Assembly: GCF_030407455.1 (NCBI RefSeq)
Contig: NZ_JASDDJ010000001.1
Coordinates: 1-64,000 of the forward strand
Origin: Psychrobacter sp. 5A.1
GTDB lineage: Bacteria > Pseudomonadota > Gammaproteobacteria > Pseudomonadales > Moraxellaceae
DNA: 64,000 bases
Direction of reading: 5' to 3'
Under the pieces are notes generated by a model. The model saw only the letters and a program-made list of their open reading frames with translations. It was not told the DNA's origin and searched no databases. Of the stretch, positions 1 to 8,816 are shown piece after piece. Positions within the stretch are counted from its first letter, which is position 1; every line of letters starts with the position of its first letter. A program made the position numbers and the translations under genes.

Positions 1-56
1 TAACACCGTTAGAAAAAGAGAAGCGCTACTTTAATAAAAACCTCTTATCAGGTGTC

Positions 57-764
57 CTAAATTAGTTGACCACTACAGATACTATCCGCTACATGCTTGA
101 TGTCTTTATTGGTCTTGCTGTTCATATAGGCGTTTACAAAATCAAAATGATGTTTTAAAAACTCGTTTGGGCTGGTATGTATAAAAGGTAGACTAAAGGT
201 GCGCTGAATAATACCGGCATTATCTACGTCACAACAGCGTACATCCCAAGGAGTGTTGATATCATTCTGCATATGGATCTTTAGTTTATTCCAGTCGTAG
301 GTTTCCACTTGTTTATTCGCACCAATAACATAGACTTTACCGTTTTTGCGGTTAAAGCGAACAGGAAAATAGGTATAGGTAAATAGCTCGCGGCTGAGAA
401 GTCGAATAACAAACCATACACCTACACCCCATATAATAACGAGTAAAAGCATAGCAATTACTACCCAACTAAAACCTTCTTTTATGAAAATATTGAATGA
501 AATATAGGCGCATAAACTAAACCCTGTAAGTCCAAGTAGTAGAGCAGCACCTTGGATATGTGTTATTTCACCACGTTCAGACTCCCATCGATCAACTAGC
601 TCCATATAAGTACTGTTAAACTGCACTACCGTTCGCTGTGGTCGCAGTGGTAATCCATGAGGTTTGTTTTGATTTAAACGGTATGCTTCATATTCTTTTT
701 TATAGTGCTTACCTATGCTGCTGTAAGTCTTATTCCTTGAGCGCCCAGTTAGATCGATAAACAT
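57..764 (-). CDS. DUF6708-like two-helix membrane protein
   Basis: A protein of 235 residues opening with MFIDLTG. It has a basic, polar N-terminal segment, a hydrophobic hairpin of two membrane helices at about residues 72-125, and a cytoplasmic-looking C-terminal domain with a pattern of the type FPVRFNRKNGKVYV followed by a YDWNKL motif. This layout resembles proteins annotated DUF6708, which are often found near type VI secretion or polymorphic-toxin genes; the family match is from memory and its function is not known. The ATG at 762-764 has only a weak purine stretch upstream. Its stop codon sits almost at the window edge, so the downstream partner is not visible. It stands alone here, divergent from the MORN-repeat lipoprotein across a gap that holds a possible transposase relic. 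Confidence 0.6.
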   Translation of the reverse strand: MFIDLTGRSRNKTYSSIGKHYKKEYEAYRLNQNKPHGLPLRPQRTVVQFNSTYMELVDRWESERGEITHIQGAALLLGLTGFSLCAYISFNIFIKEGFSWVVIAMLLLVIIWGVGVWFVIRLLSRELFTYTYFPVRFNRKNGKVYVIGANKQVETYDWNKLKIHMQNDINTPWDVRCCDVDNAGIIQRTFSLPFIHTSPNEFLKHHFDFVNAYMNSKTNKDIKHVADSICSGQLI

Positions 765-879
765 ATTTTATTTTCAAGTTGTCAATTAAATATTTTTAGC
801 CAGGTTACCATCAGTAACCTTTATACGAGTGAATCTATAAACCCCACTCTCAACTTTAAAAGTGATTGAAAAAAGAAGA

Positions 880-990
880 GCATCTCACTAATCTATTGTT
901 TTCGACCAAGAATACAACGGAGTCATGAGATGCCCATAGACGAATTTATCATCCGACTGTAGAGATAAAGAGTATTTATTTTCATCTTAT
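880..990 (+). pseudogene. possible transposase N-terminal relic
   Basis: A short stretch reads ATG at 930 followed by codons for MPIDEFIIRL and then a stop. This resembles the start of IS982-type transposases, whose N-termini are of the form M-x-I-E/D-E-F/L. No further transposase sequence follows. The gap from 765 to 1045 otherwise holds only AT-rich DNA that presumably carries the promoters of the two divergent flanking genes. The family assignment is from memory and weak. Confidence 0.25.
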
Positions 991-1045
991 AACGACAGTT
1001 GTGAGTGGTTGTAGCAGTTATTAATTTTTAGTTAGGCGAAATTCA

Positions 1046-2485
1046 ATGAAAAGTACGCTAAAATTTTTTCTTTTACTAACAGTGCCAATCTCTATCGTTG
1101 CCTGTAATGCACAATCATCTCCTTCAGAACCTAAAACAAGCAATGAAGAAACGATGGCTACGGCTGAGGTAAGTGGTGCTGATAACGATGTAAATGCTAA
1201 ACCAAATATCGTTTTATATATGAAGTATCATGACTTATCTGGTCTTGAAAAATCTACTGAGTCTGATGCTAATTTTTATCGAGTGCTTATTAAAGAGCTG
1301 CCTAACGATAGCTATTTAGTACAAGACTTTTTTATCTCGGGAGATAAGCTTACAGATCCGTATATTTTGACAGATGGCAAGCTTGAATATAACGATAACG
1401 AGGACGAGGACGTCGCCCATCCTAACAATAATTATCCAAGAGAAGGCGCAAGGATCGTATGGTTTGAGTCTGGTAATAAAAAAATAGAATCACACTATAA
1501 AAACAACATGCTCGCAGGAACTTGGATTGATTACTATGAAAATGGACAAAAACACAATGAAGATTATTACATAGACGGGTTTCTTCACGGTACATCTAAA
1601 AGCTGGAATGAACAGGGCGATCTAACACTTGAATGCACTTATAACCATGGTGTCGAAAATGGTCGCTGTTATTCCAAATTCAACTCTTATCCTGATATTT
1701 ATCAGTCTGACAGTAACTATAAGAACGGTAAGAAAATTGGTATTTCTAAGCAATGGAATATGGACGGCACTATTAATAAGTTCACCTTTAATGGGTTGCT
1801 ATCTTTGCAGGAAATCAAAAAAGACTTACCAAAAGATCAGTTTGAAATATTTACTTTCGATGTCAATGCGGATGACATAGACGACTTAGTGATTAGCCGC
1901 ATCAATGACGATAGTAATTTATTTCAAGGCGATGAGCTCTATGTACTGACTGGAGACAAAAGTGGTAAATACACACTGAGCTTGAGTACGCGGAGCTATA
2001 CCACTGATACAGGTTGGTATTTATCCAACATATTACCGCGTCGAGACCGTCTAGGATTTATTATAAGCACTCAATATTCTACAGGGAGCTCTGAATATAC
2101 TTTTTACTATACATTTGAAAATGGTAAATGGTATATATCAGACTCATCAAATGAGGGTTCTATACCAACTGGTGATGAGTATTATTGTATTGACCACAAT
2201 AAGTCTAGTATAGATGATTTTATTACCCTGATTGCTTCGTATCCAACAGAAGCTGATGAGCTTGTCAGAAACTGCCCCCCACCTCCGACCAAGTACACTG
2301 TCAAAACAGATCAAGCAGAAATTCTTGATGAAAAATTCGAATCACGGTCGAAACCGAACTATTATATTAAAGGTGATTTGATTGAAGCTTTTGATCAAAA
2401 TGAGGACTGGGTGAAAGTTGCTTATAAAAATGGTACTAAATTCGGCTGGATTGACAAGCGTGATCTAAGCCCAATAGCGGACTGA
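1046..2485 (+). CDS. MORN-repeat lipoprotein with C-terminal SH3 domain
   Basis: A protein of 479 residues with a signal peptide and lipobox ending at Cys20 (SIVAC), so probably a lipoprotein. Residues about 131-245 contain tandem MORN-like units (for example IVWFESGNKKIESHY, WIDYYENGQKHNEDYY, SKSWNEQGDLTLECTY), as in the YwqK family sometimes called toxin-antitoxin system antitoxins. A middle region of about residues 265-400 is beta-rich with Asp-containing turns (DVNADDIDDL). The last 65 residues look like a bacterial SH3 domain (GDLIEAFDQNEDWVKVAY, then FGWID). Such proteins usually sit in the envelope and bind peptide or glycan. No specific function is known. It faces away from the DUF6708-like gene and is followed by an IS5-type relic, so it lies in accessory DNA. 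Confidence 0.75.
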   Translation: MKSTLKFFLLLTVPISIVACNAQSSPSEPKTSNEETMATAEVSGADNDVNAKPNIVLYMKYHDLSGLEKSTESDANFYRVLIKELPNDSYLVQDFFISGDKLTDPYILTDGKLEYNDNEDEDVAHPNNNYPREGARIVWFESGNKKIESHYKNNMLAGTWIDYYENGQKHNEDYYIDGFLHGTSKSWNEQGDLTLECTYNHGVENGRCYSKFNSYPDIYQSDSNYKNGKKIGISKQWNMDGTINKFTFNGLLSLQEIKKDLPKDQFEIFTFDVNADDIDDLVISRINDDSNLFQGDELYVLTGDKSGKYTLSLSTRSYTTDTGWYLSNILPRRDRLGFIISTQYSTGSSEYTFYYTFENGKWYISDSSNEGSIPTGDEYYCIDHNKSSIDDFITLIASYPTEADELVRNCPPPPTKYTVKTDQAEILDEKFESRSKPNYYIKGDLIEAFDQNEDWVKVAYKNGTKFGWIDKRDLSPIAD

Positions 2486-2519
2486 TCTTTAGTATTTTTT
2501 AGAATTTATGTCTATATTA

Positions 2520-2808
2520 GACCTCTTGCAAAAGTAGCTTCAAGACTCAAAGAATATAACTGACCCCTAAATATTCAATAGATATGCCAAATATAGCCAA
2601 ACTACTTGAACAGAGTGATGCAGGTTTTAAACGTTATACCGGCATCCACAAAGCCACTTTTGAGCAAATGCTAGAAGCCATGCAAGAGCATGAAGCTTCC
2701 AAGACCAAATCAGGTCGTCCAAGTGAGCTTAGCTTAGAGGCGCAGATTTTACTAGCACTGACCTATTGCCGTGATTACCGTTCAAACCATAATGCGATTA
2801 CATCATAG
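2520..2808 (+). pseudogene. truncated IS5-family transposase N-terminus
   Basis: An open frame of 74 codons starts at 2584 and encodes the helix-turn-helix N-terminus typical of IS5-family transposases (RYTGIHKATFEQMLEAMQ, then GRPSELSLEAQILLALTYCRDYR). Full transposases continue with a second recognition segment and a DDE catalytic domain. Here the frame ends within four residues of the RDYR motif and nothing homologous follows, so this is a deletion remnant. The segment from about 2520 (gacctcttgcaaaag) upstream of the ATG is probably the old left end of the element. The right end is not recognisable. Confidence 0.7.
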
Positions 2809-2930
2809 ACTGTCTGCTTGGCACTCTACTTTTCCATTAACTTTTCACACCGTTTAGATAGCAGTAGCAAAAGCTCGCTACCATTTTGTGCTACGATAAT
2901 TTACTAAGTTTATAAAATGATATAGAGACT

Positions 2931-3704
2931 ATGACCCATATTTTACTGGTAGAAGATGACCCTGCGATCGCAATGTCACTCAAGGTGACTTGCAAGCGTG
3001 AAGGCTGGAAAATCACCTGGCTAGACAATGCCAGTAGCGTACTACCGATGCTACACAATGAGGCGGCGCAAGACTTATCAGCGATTATTTTGGATGTTGG
3101 CTTGCCAGATGGTGATGGTCTTAGCTTATGTCAACAAATACGCCACACACCTGATATTGAGACCCTAAAAGACCTTCCTATCATATTTTTGACGGCACGT
3201 AGTGATGAGGTCGATAGAATTTTGGGCTTAGAGATGGGTGGCGACGATTACTGTGCCAAGCCCTTTAGCCCGCGTGAATTGGTCGCCCGCCTAAAAGCCA
3301 TTTGGCGACGTGAACAGCTATTGTCCCAGCAGTCTACGACTCATACCGCCGCAATAGACAATGATGGCCCTGCTCAGAATATGTCGGGGCAAGCCTTAAC
3401 ATTCAAATGTCAATCTGGCGTTTGGCATTACCAGCCACTCAATTACTCGCTAATGTGGCAAGAGCAAAAGCTTGAACTAAGCAATACCGAGCGCAAAATT
3501 TTATTAACATTATTGCAAGCACCCAACCAAGTCTTTAGCCGTGAGCAACTGCTTAGCGCAGTGAGCGATTATCCAGATCATCGCTTGGCCAGAACCATAG
3601 ACAGCCATATCAAGGCGATTCGTAAGCAGCTGGCGACTGTCGACTCAAGCATCGATGTCATCCATACGCATCGCGGATTGGGTTATGCATTATGTCCCGC
3701 TTAG
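2931..3704 (+). CDS. creB: CreB-type response regulator
   Basis: A response regulator of 257 residues of the OmpR/PhoB class. The receiver domain covers residues 1-125, with acidic residues D9 and D10, phospho-acceptor D55 in LDVGLPDG, a conserved Thr in FLTARSD and Lys in CAKPFSPRE. The C-terminal winged-helix DNA-binding domain covers about residues 160-255 (LSNTERKILLTLL, then RTIDSHIKAIRKQL). About 35 residues of linker are longer than in E. coli CreB. The assignment to CreB rests mainly on the downstream kinase, whose sensor domain is clearly CreC-like. In enterobacteria CreBC responds to carbon source and cell-wall status. The kinase begins 54 nt downstream, so the two are probably co-transcribed. 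Confidence 0.85.
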   Translation: MTHILLVEDDPAIAMSLKVTCKREGWKITWLDNASSVLPMLHNEAAQDLSAIILDVGLPDGDGLSLCQQIRHTPDIETLKDLPIIFLTARSDEVDRILGLEMGGDDYCAKPFSPRELVARLKAIWRREQLLSQQSTTHTAAIDNDGPAQNMSGQALTFKCQSGVWHYQPLNYSLMWQEQKLELSNTERKILLTLLQAPNQVFSREQLLSAVSDYPDHRLARTIDSHIKAIRKQLATVDSSIDVIHTHRGLGYALCPA

Positions 3705-3758
3705 CTATATTTTACTTAGTACTGACTTTCTATAACTGCAAGCAACACTGATAAAAAT

Positions 3759-5573
3759 ATGAATCATAAAGCGAATGATAGCGCCAACAGCCATGCTAAG
3801 AATAATGGTGATCACCGTGCTCATGCCAGCCAAAGCAATTGGTATGCAAAACTGCATCCCATTGGCACCGCACAGCAAGCCCCTAAACGGAAACGCTTGC
3901 TCAATTTAAGTATTTTTTTTAGGATTTGGCTCGCGTTGGCCTTAGTACTGATTATTTGCGGTGTATTCGCGTTTACTCAACTGTTTGGCTATGTCAAACC
4001 AACAGCGCAGCAAGTCATCGAAGACACATTATTAGATACCAGCAAACTGCTGGCAGCCAGCTTGCAGGTGCCATTTTCTTCAGGGCAGCTATACGATGAA
4101 GCGTATCAAGCAAGACTTGATGCGGCATTTATTGGCCTGCCAGCGATGACTAAAACTCAAGAACCAGAAGATAAAAACAAAAGCTATAGCAGTTTTCGGA
4201 TATACGTAACGGACCATACAGGGGTGGTCATATACGACTCTCTGCCTGAACCCGACAATGATGAAGGGCAAGATTATAGCCGCTGGAACGATGTATATTT
4301 AACGTTAAAAAGTCAATATGGTGCGAGAAGTACGACACGAGATCACAATCAGCGTGATGGTACGATCATGTATGTGGCGCAGCCAATCAAAGACGATTCT
4401 GGCAAACTGATTGGTATCGTGAGCGTCGGCAAGCCTGTCGCTAGTGTATTGCCGTATTTGGACAATACACGCAACCGCATGCTGATCACAGCGCTACTTA
4501 TGAGCATTGCTGCTCTTATACTGGCAGGTCTAGTGGCATGGTGGCTCAAGCAAAGCATCACCTTGGTGACTCAATATACCAGTGCGCTGGCAGAGGACAC
4601 AAAAAAACCCTATTTTTACTTAGGTCATGAGCTAAATAGCCTGACAGATACGATCGAAACCATGAAGCATCGGTTGGAAAATCGTGCTTATGTCACTGAT
4701 TATGTTCACACGTTGACCCATGAGCTAAAAAGCCCTCTAACCGCGATACGCGCCAGTGGCGAGCTGTTAGAAGATGACGGATTGGATGGTCATAAACTGG
4801 ATAATGAAGATCGGCAAATGCTTATCGAAACAATCGGTGAACAAAGCATAAAGATGCAGCAGCTCATTGACCGACTATTATTACTTGCTAAAGTGGAACA
4901 ACCTACCTTTAAGCTCAATCGGCAATTGACACCCCTATTGCCCATATTGCAGAGCCTTATCAAAGACAATTCTGCTAAGCAGCAACAGCAGAACCTCAAC
5001 CCCATTGATATATACATCGACGATAAACGCGTGACCACCACCGCAAACTTGCCAGCAGAAATACTGGCATCGATCAGCGTGTTTTCTGACCAATTTTGGT
5101 TAATACAAGTACTGCAAAATGTGCTGGATAATGCCATTCATTTTGCCAAAAGTACTGTTGAGATTTCTCTACACAGCACATCGCAAACCGTGACCATTGA
5201 TATATTTAACGACGGTAAATTACTACCTGACTATGCGGTTAAAAAAGTGTTTGATCGTTATTTTAGCTTATCACATCAGAGCCAAGCTACTTATCATGCA
5301 ACCAGTCATTCACCCATTCAGGCATCAAAGTCGTCATTCGATACGCCTACCGCATCAGAGAGCAAACAAGACCAAGAAAAGCCTAACATATCTAATAACA
5401 CTCTAAAAAAAGGCACTGGCCTGGGCTTAACGTTAGTAAAACAGGTGATTGAACATCATGGTGGCCATGTTGCTATTCATAACATCCATGCCAATGTTGA
5501 TAATATTGGCACTGGTAAAAACCAGCGTTCTGGCGTCATAGTGCGTATCACGCTGCCTTTGGCCAGAGAATAA
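3759..5573 (+). CDS. creC: CreC-type sensor histidine kinase
   Basis: A membrane sensor kinase of 604 residues. After an unusual 50-residue polar N-terminus come TM1 (about 53-75), a periplasmic sensor with the CreC signature GQDYSRWNDVYLTLKSQYGA, and TM2 (about 240-262). The catalytic part has the H-box (THELKSPLTAIRASGE, His near residue 321), the N-box (VLDNAIHFAK), the G1 region (FNDGKLLPD) and the G2 motif (GTGLGLTLVKQVIEHHGG). It should phosphorylate CreB. Compared with E. coli CreC (474 residues) it is much longer, partly because of the N-terminal extension and partly because about 40 Ser/Thr/Gln-rich residues are inserted between the DRYFSLSHQ segment and the G2 motif, which is the ATP-lid position. 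No terminator is visible after the stop codon. Confidence 0.88.
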   Translation: MNHKANDSANSHAKNNGDHRAHASQSNWYAKLHPIGTAQQAPKRKRLLNLSIFFRIWLALALVLIICGVFAFTQLFGYVKPTAQQVIEDTLLDTSKLLAASLQVPFSSGQLYDEAYQARLDAAFIGLPAMTKTQEPEDKNKSYSSFRIYVTDHTGVVIYDSLPEPDNDEGQDYSRWNDVYLTLKSQYGARSTTRDHNQRDGTIMYVAQPIKDDSGKLIGIVSVGKPVASVLPYLDNTRNRMLITALLMSIAALILAGLVAWWLKQSITLVTQYTSALAEDTKKPYFYLGHELNSLTDTIETMKHRLENRAYVTDYVHTLTHELKSPLTAIRASGELLEDDGLDGHKLDNEDRQMLIETIGEQSIKMQQLIDRLLLLAKVEQPTFKLNRQLTPLLPILQSLIKDNSAKQQQQNLNPIDIYIDDKRVTTTANLPAEILASISVFSDQFWLIQVLQNVLDNAIHFAKSTVEISLHSTSQTVTIDIFNDGKLLPDYAVKKVFDRYFSLSHQSQATYHATSHSPIQASKSSFDTPTASESKQDQEKPNISNNTLKKGTGLGLTLVKQVIEHHGGHVAIHNIHANVDNIGTGKNQRSGVIVRITLPLARE

Positions 5574-5689
5574 AGTTTAGATAAACACAGAGTTCATTAA
5601 ATTTCCATCATTCCTACACAGACTTTCTATTTCTTTGTCTTACGATAGCGTTATTCAAATTCGTCAGACAGATTAAGGAAAGAAACGCC

Positions 5690-5890
5690 ATGCAACATGT
5701 ATCAACGAATAACTCTATTATAGAAAACTTAATAGGTCAGAGCCGCCATCATTGCTCGCAGACTTTATCAAGCCAAGGCGTCGATAGTATTGAGTTTGGT
5801 CATTGGCTCGCGATTCCTAGTCAGCGGTTGTTATTGGTGTTTCGACATCAACAGTGTGTGGCTATCGATGAGTATCAATTGGCAGCCTAA
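5690..5890 (+). CDS. small hypothetical protein
   Basis: A frame of 66 codons with a good ribosome-binding site (aaggaaag, about 9 nt before the ATG). The product is soluble-looking, with two halves: a polar N-terminus (IIENLIGQSRHHCSQTL) and a hydrophobic beta-like C-terminus (WLAIPSQRLLLVFRHQQCVAIDEYQLA). I do not recognise a family. It lies between creC and the convergent aroC terminator and could form the tail of the cre transcript or have its own promoter in the 116-nt gap. The SD spacing and the absence of an opposing gene favour it being real. Confidence 0.5.
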   Translation: MQHVSTNNSIIENLIGQSRHHCSQTLSSQGVDSIEFGHWLAIPSQRLLLVFRHQQCVAIDEYQLAA

Positions 5891-5990
5891 TACCTTACTT
5901 ACTCAATGCATTGATTGTATTTAAATATAATTCACATTAGGGTCTGTTGAACATTCAAATGTGGTGCTGGCAGTCACTATAACAATCCAT

Positions 5991-6043
5991 AAAAAAGCCC
6001 TTTATCACTTCTAGTATTAAATCACTAGCAATGATAAAGGGCT
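5991..6043 (-). terminator. aroC rho-independent terminator
   Basis: A long inverted repeat (agccctttatca paired with tgataaagggct, with an inner ctagt/actag stem). On the minus strand it is followed by a run of six T. It lies 19 nt past the aroC stop. Confidence 0.85.
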
Positions 6044-6061
6044 GATTACGTTAAAAAAACG

Positions 6062-7165
6062 TTAAGTAATAGACTCTAGTGGCGGCTTCACATCGGCATT
6101 TTGGCCACGGTGACGCAAATAGTGATCGAGCAATACAATCGCGAGCATCGCTTCTGCGATAGGCGTGGCACGTACACCCACGCAAGGATCATGACGACCC
6201 TTGGTCAGCATATCGACTGCTTCACCTTGCGTATTGATACTCTTGCCAGCGGTGGTAATGCTAGACGTTGGTTTCAGCGCAATGCTCACACGAATGTCTT
6301 GCCCTGATGCGATACCGCCCAAGATACCACCAGCGTGATTGGCCGCAAAACCATCTGGAGTCAGCTCATCACGGGCGCTATGTCCAAACTGTCCAGCCAC
6401 CGCCATACCATCACCAATCTCAACGCCTTTGACCGCATTGATACTCATCATCGCATGAGCGATATCGGCATCTAAACGATCAAACACTGGCTCACCAAGA
6501 CCTACTGGCACACCACTGGCAATGATATCAAGACGTGCGCCGCAACTGGTGCCTTCTCGGCGCAAGCTATCGATCAAGGTTTCAAAACGGCCAATCGCTT
6601 CTTTGTCTGCACAAAAAAACGGGTTGCTGTTTACAAAGTCCCAGTCAATTTGGCTCGAGTCTAGTACGTTACTATGCTCATTGCCGATTTGGGTCACGTG
6701 ACCACGGATTTGTACGCCCAGACGCTCTTGCAAATACTTCTTCGCGATAGCGCCAGCAGCCACGCGCATCGCCGTCTCACGCGCTGACGAACGACCGCCA
6801 CCACGGTAATCGCGAAAGCCATATTTCATACTATAAGTATAGTCGGCATGACCCGGGCGAAAAGTATCTTTGATATCGCTATAGTCTTTCGATTTTTGAT
6901 TGGTATTGCGAATCAGTAGACCAATAGACGTACCTGTGGTTTTGCCCTCAAAGACGCCAGAGATAATCTCAACTTCATCAGACTCACGGCGCTGGGTTGA
7001 ATACTTAGACGTACCCGGTTTGCGACGATCTAAATCTACTTGTAGGTCGTCGGCAGATAATTCTAAACCTGGTGGTACGCCATCGACGATGGCCATAAGG
7101 CCTGCGCCATGCGACTCACCGCAAGTGGTGACCGTAAAAACCTGCCCAATACTATTGCCTGCCAT
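6062..7165 (-). CDS. aroC: chorismate synthase
   Basis: Chorismate synthase converts 5-enolpyruvylshikimate-3-phosphate to chorismate with reduced FMN, the last common step of aromatic amino acid synthesis. At 367 residues it has normal family length. Recognisable signatures are GESHGAGL near residue 16, [14 protein letters not shown] near 106, and [12 protein letters not shown] near 121. [19 protein letters not shown] segment near the C-terminus carries the third conserved region. The ATG at 7163-7165 gives [10 protein letters not shown], the usual start. prmB lies 135 nt upstream on the same strand, and prmB-aroC is a common gene pair in gammaproteobacteria, so co-transcription is likely. 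Confidence 0.97.
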   Translation of the reverse strand: MAGNSIGQVFTVTTCGESHGAGLMAIVDGVPPGLELSADDLQVDLDRRKPGTSKYSTQRRESDEVEIISGVFEGKTTGTSIGLLIRNTNQKSKDYSDIKDTFRPGHADYTYSMKYGFRDYRGGGRSSARETAMRVAAGAIAKKYLQERLGVQIRGHVTQIGNEHSNVLDSSQIDWDFVNSNPFFCADKEAIGRFETLIDSLRREGTSCGARLDIIASGVPVGLGEPVFDRLDADIAHAMMSINAVKGVEIGDGMAVAGQFGHSARDELTPDGFAANHAGGILGGIASGQDIRVSIALKPTSSITTAGKSINTQGEAVDMLTKGRHDPCVGVRATPIAEAMLAIVLLDHYLRHRGQNADVKPPLESIT

Positions 7166-7300
7166 AACTATCCTTAAACAAGTAAACGCTACTGATGACT
7201 ATTTGACCCATTACCCATACCATTGCTTGTGATGAGTAGTTGTAGTGATTGTTTATAGTTTCGGCTTATATAACCGACGTCTATTCAACCCAATGTTTGA

Positions 7301-8473
7301 CTATTGACTGCTATCCAATAGCTGAACGTAAGCAGCAAACAACTGACGATGGGTCATCAGCTCATCATAGGTAATCGCAAAAACACCATGCCCGCCATGT
7401 GCAAACTTCAACCAATCAAACTGAATTTCAGGATAGGCCTGCTTTAATGCCCATTCGCTGTCACCCACTTCACAGATCAGCAAACCATCTGGGCTAAGAT
7501 AATCTGGCGCTTCAAATAAGATACGATGTACCAAATCCAAACCATCTTGACCAGCAGCGAGCGCATGCTCAGGCTCATATAAAAATTCAGGTGGTAAGTC
7601 TGCCATGATAGCCGCATCAACGTACGGTGGATTGGTTACAATAAGCTCATACTGATTTTCAGCAGGTATCTTGGCAAACAAATCGGACTCAATCACATTT
7701 ACTTGATGCCCAAGGTCATGATGATCTACGTTGACCATTGCCACTTCCAATGCGCCTTTATCAATATCAACGGCATCGACCAACGCATCCACGAAACGGG
7801 TCGCAAGCGCGATCGCGATACAACCAGAGCCAGTACACAAATCTAAAATACGCTCAGGCTGTGACAACTGCTTCACATCTAAGCCGTGGTCATAAAATAC
7901 CGCTGACTTTTCGTTCGGACTGATACCCAGTGGTTTAGCCAATTCGGTAACTTCAAAGTACGGATGGAACTGCTGACGAATCAATTCTGCAATCGGTGAA
8001 CGAGGAATAAGCACACGCTCATCGACATAAAAAGGCAAATCGCAGAAGTACGACAAGTTAATCAAATAACTGAGTGGCTTACGTTCAGCGATACGTTCTT
8101 CTAACAGTCCTAGCACTAACTGCTTCTCAGACGTGGTCAAACGACAATCAAGAATCTGCTCATTAGCAGACCAATCTAAAGATAATGAATGCAATACAAT
8201 GGCAGATGCCTCTGCAAATTCATCAGTCGTGCCTTGTGCAACGACCACATCATAGTTACGCAGCTGGGTGACCGAAAAACGAATAAAATCACGAATACTG
8301 ACGAGCTGCTCACGTGCTTCATTTAGCTCGGTATGCAAGTTAGCAAGTTCATCGTCTTCACCAAGAAGTCCAGTCTCTAAATCATACTCCATCTCACCCT
8401 CTAAGCCCTCAGACTCATTATCGAAGTATTGGTTTTGAAACTCTTCTGCACTCATTGTTTGGTCTTCTGACAT
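7301..8473 (-). CDS. prmB: ribosomal protein L3 N5-glutamine methyltransferase
   Basis: A SAM-dependent methyltransferase that modifies a glutamine of ribosomal protein L3. The E. coli-like part begins near residue 48 (ELNEAREQLVSIRDFIRFSV). The helical N-domain includes FYVDERVLIPRSPIAELI; the SAM site is LDLCTGSGCIAIALA near residue 207, and the substrate motif is NPPYVDA near 280. The protein has 390 residues, against about 310 in E. coli. The extra 48 or so N-terminal residues are strongly acidic (ESEGLEGEMEYDLETG). The start is supported by an SD-like aaggtg 7 nt before the ATG, so the extension appears genuinely translated. It is the first gene of a probable prmB-aroC unit. Confidence 0.93.
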   Translation of the reverse strand: MSEDQTMSAEEFQNQYFDNESEGLEGEMEYDLETGLLGEDDELANLHTELNEAREQLVSIRDFIRFSVTQLRNYDVVVAQGTTDEFAEASAIVLHSLSLDWSANEQILDCRLTTSEKQLVLGLLEERIAERKPLSYLINLSYFCDLPFYVDERVLIPRSPIAELIRQQFHPYFEVTELAKPLGISPNEKSAVFYDHGLDVKQLSQPERILDLCTGSGCIAIALATRFVDALVDAVDIDKGALEVAMVNVDHHDLGHQVNVIESDLFAKIPAENQYELIVTNPPYVDAAIMADLPPEFLYEPEHALAAGQDGLDLVHRILFEAPDYLSPDGLLICEVGDSEWALKQAYPEIQFDWLKFAHGGHGVFAITYDELMTHRQLFAAYVQLLDSSQ

Positions 8474-8816
8474 ATCGCACCTTGTGGATTAACTGCTGGC
8501 GGGTTAAATTGCGTTTTCGCTAAAAATCGTTGTATTAAATAAAAATTCAGTCATACATTATAGACGTAAACACCACATAGCGCCAATAACTGTGGCTTTT
8601 ACTTAAACAAAAAAATAGTGCGAATAATGAATGGTTTGCGTAAGAATCAGGCACGATGCCATACACAGCTTCGTTAAATTATTACTCAATTGTAGCGAAT
8701 ACGTCAGCAGTTGACGTTTGGCAATCTTTAAATGCAAAAAGATGTGTCAAAAGTTTGCGAAGCCATCAAATTATGCGCATAATAGCCGCATTAATAGCAA
8801 CTACAAGTGACTAAAA
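8474..8816. other. divergent intergenic region prmB / L,D-transpeptidase
   Basis: An AT-rich gap of 343 bp between two divergent genes, so it must contain promoters for both. A possible -10 (cataat) lies at about 8778-8783 before the transpeptidase gene. I see no RNA gene, repeat or strong hairpin. Confidence 0.5.

Noticed and set aside
4790..5137. Long antisense frames inside creC, purH, rpsA, clpA and other genes
   Set aside because: These run opposite well-conserved proteins and have no SD or family resemblance.
5935..5965. gggtctgttgaacattcaa as a possible IS end
   Set aside because: It resembles ends of some insertion sequences, but I find no partner end or transposase fragment nearby.
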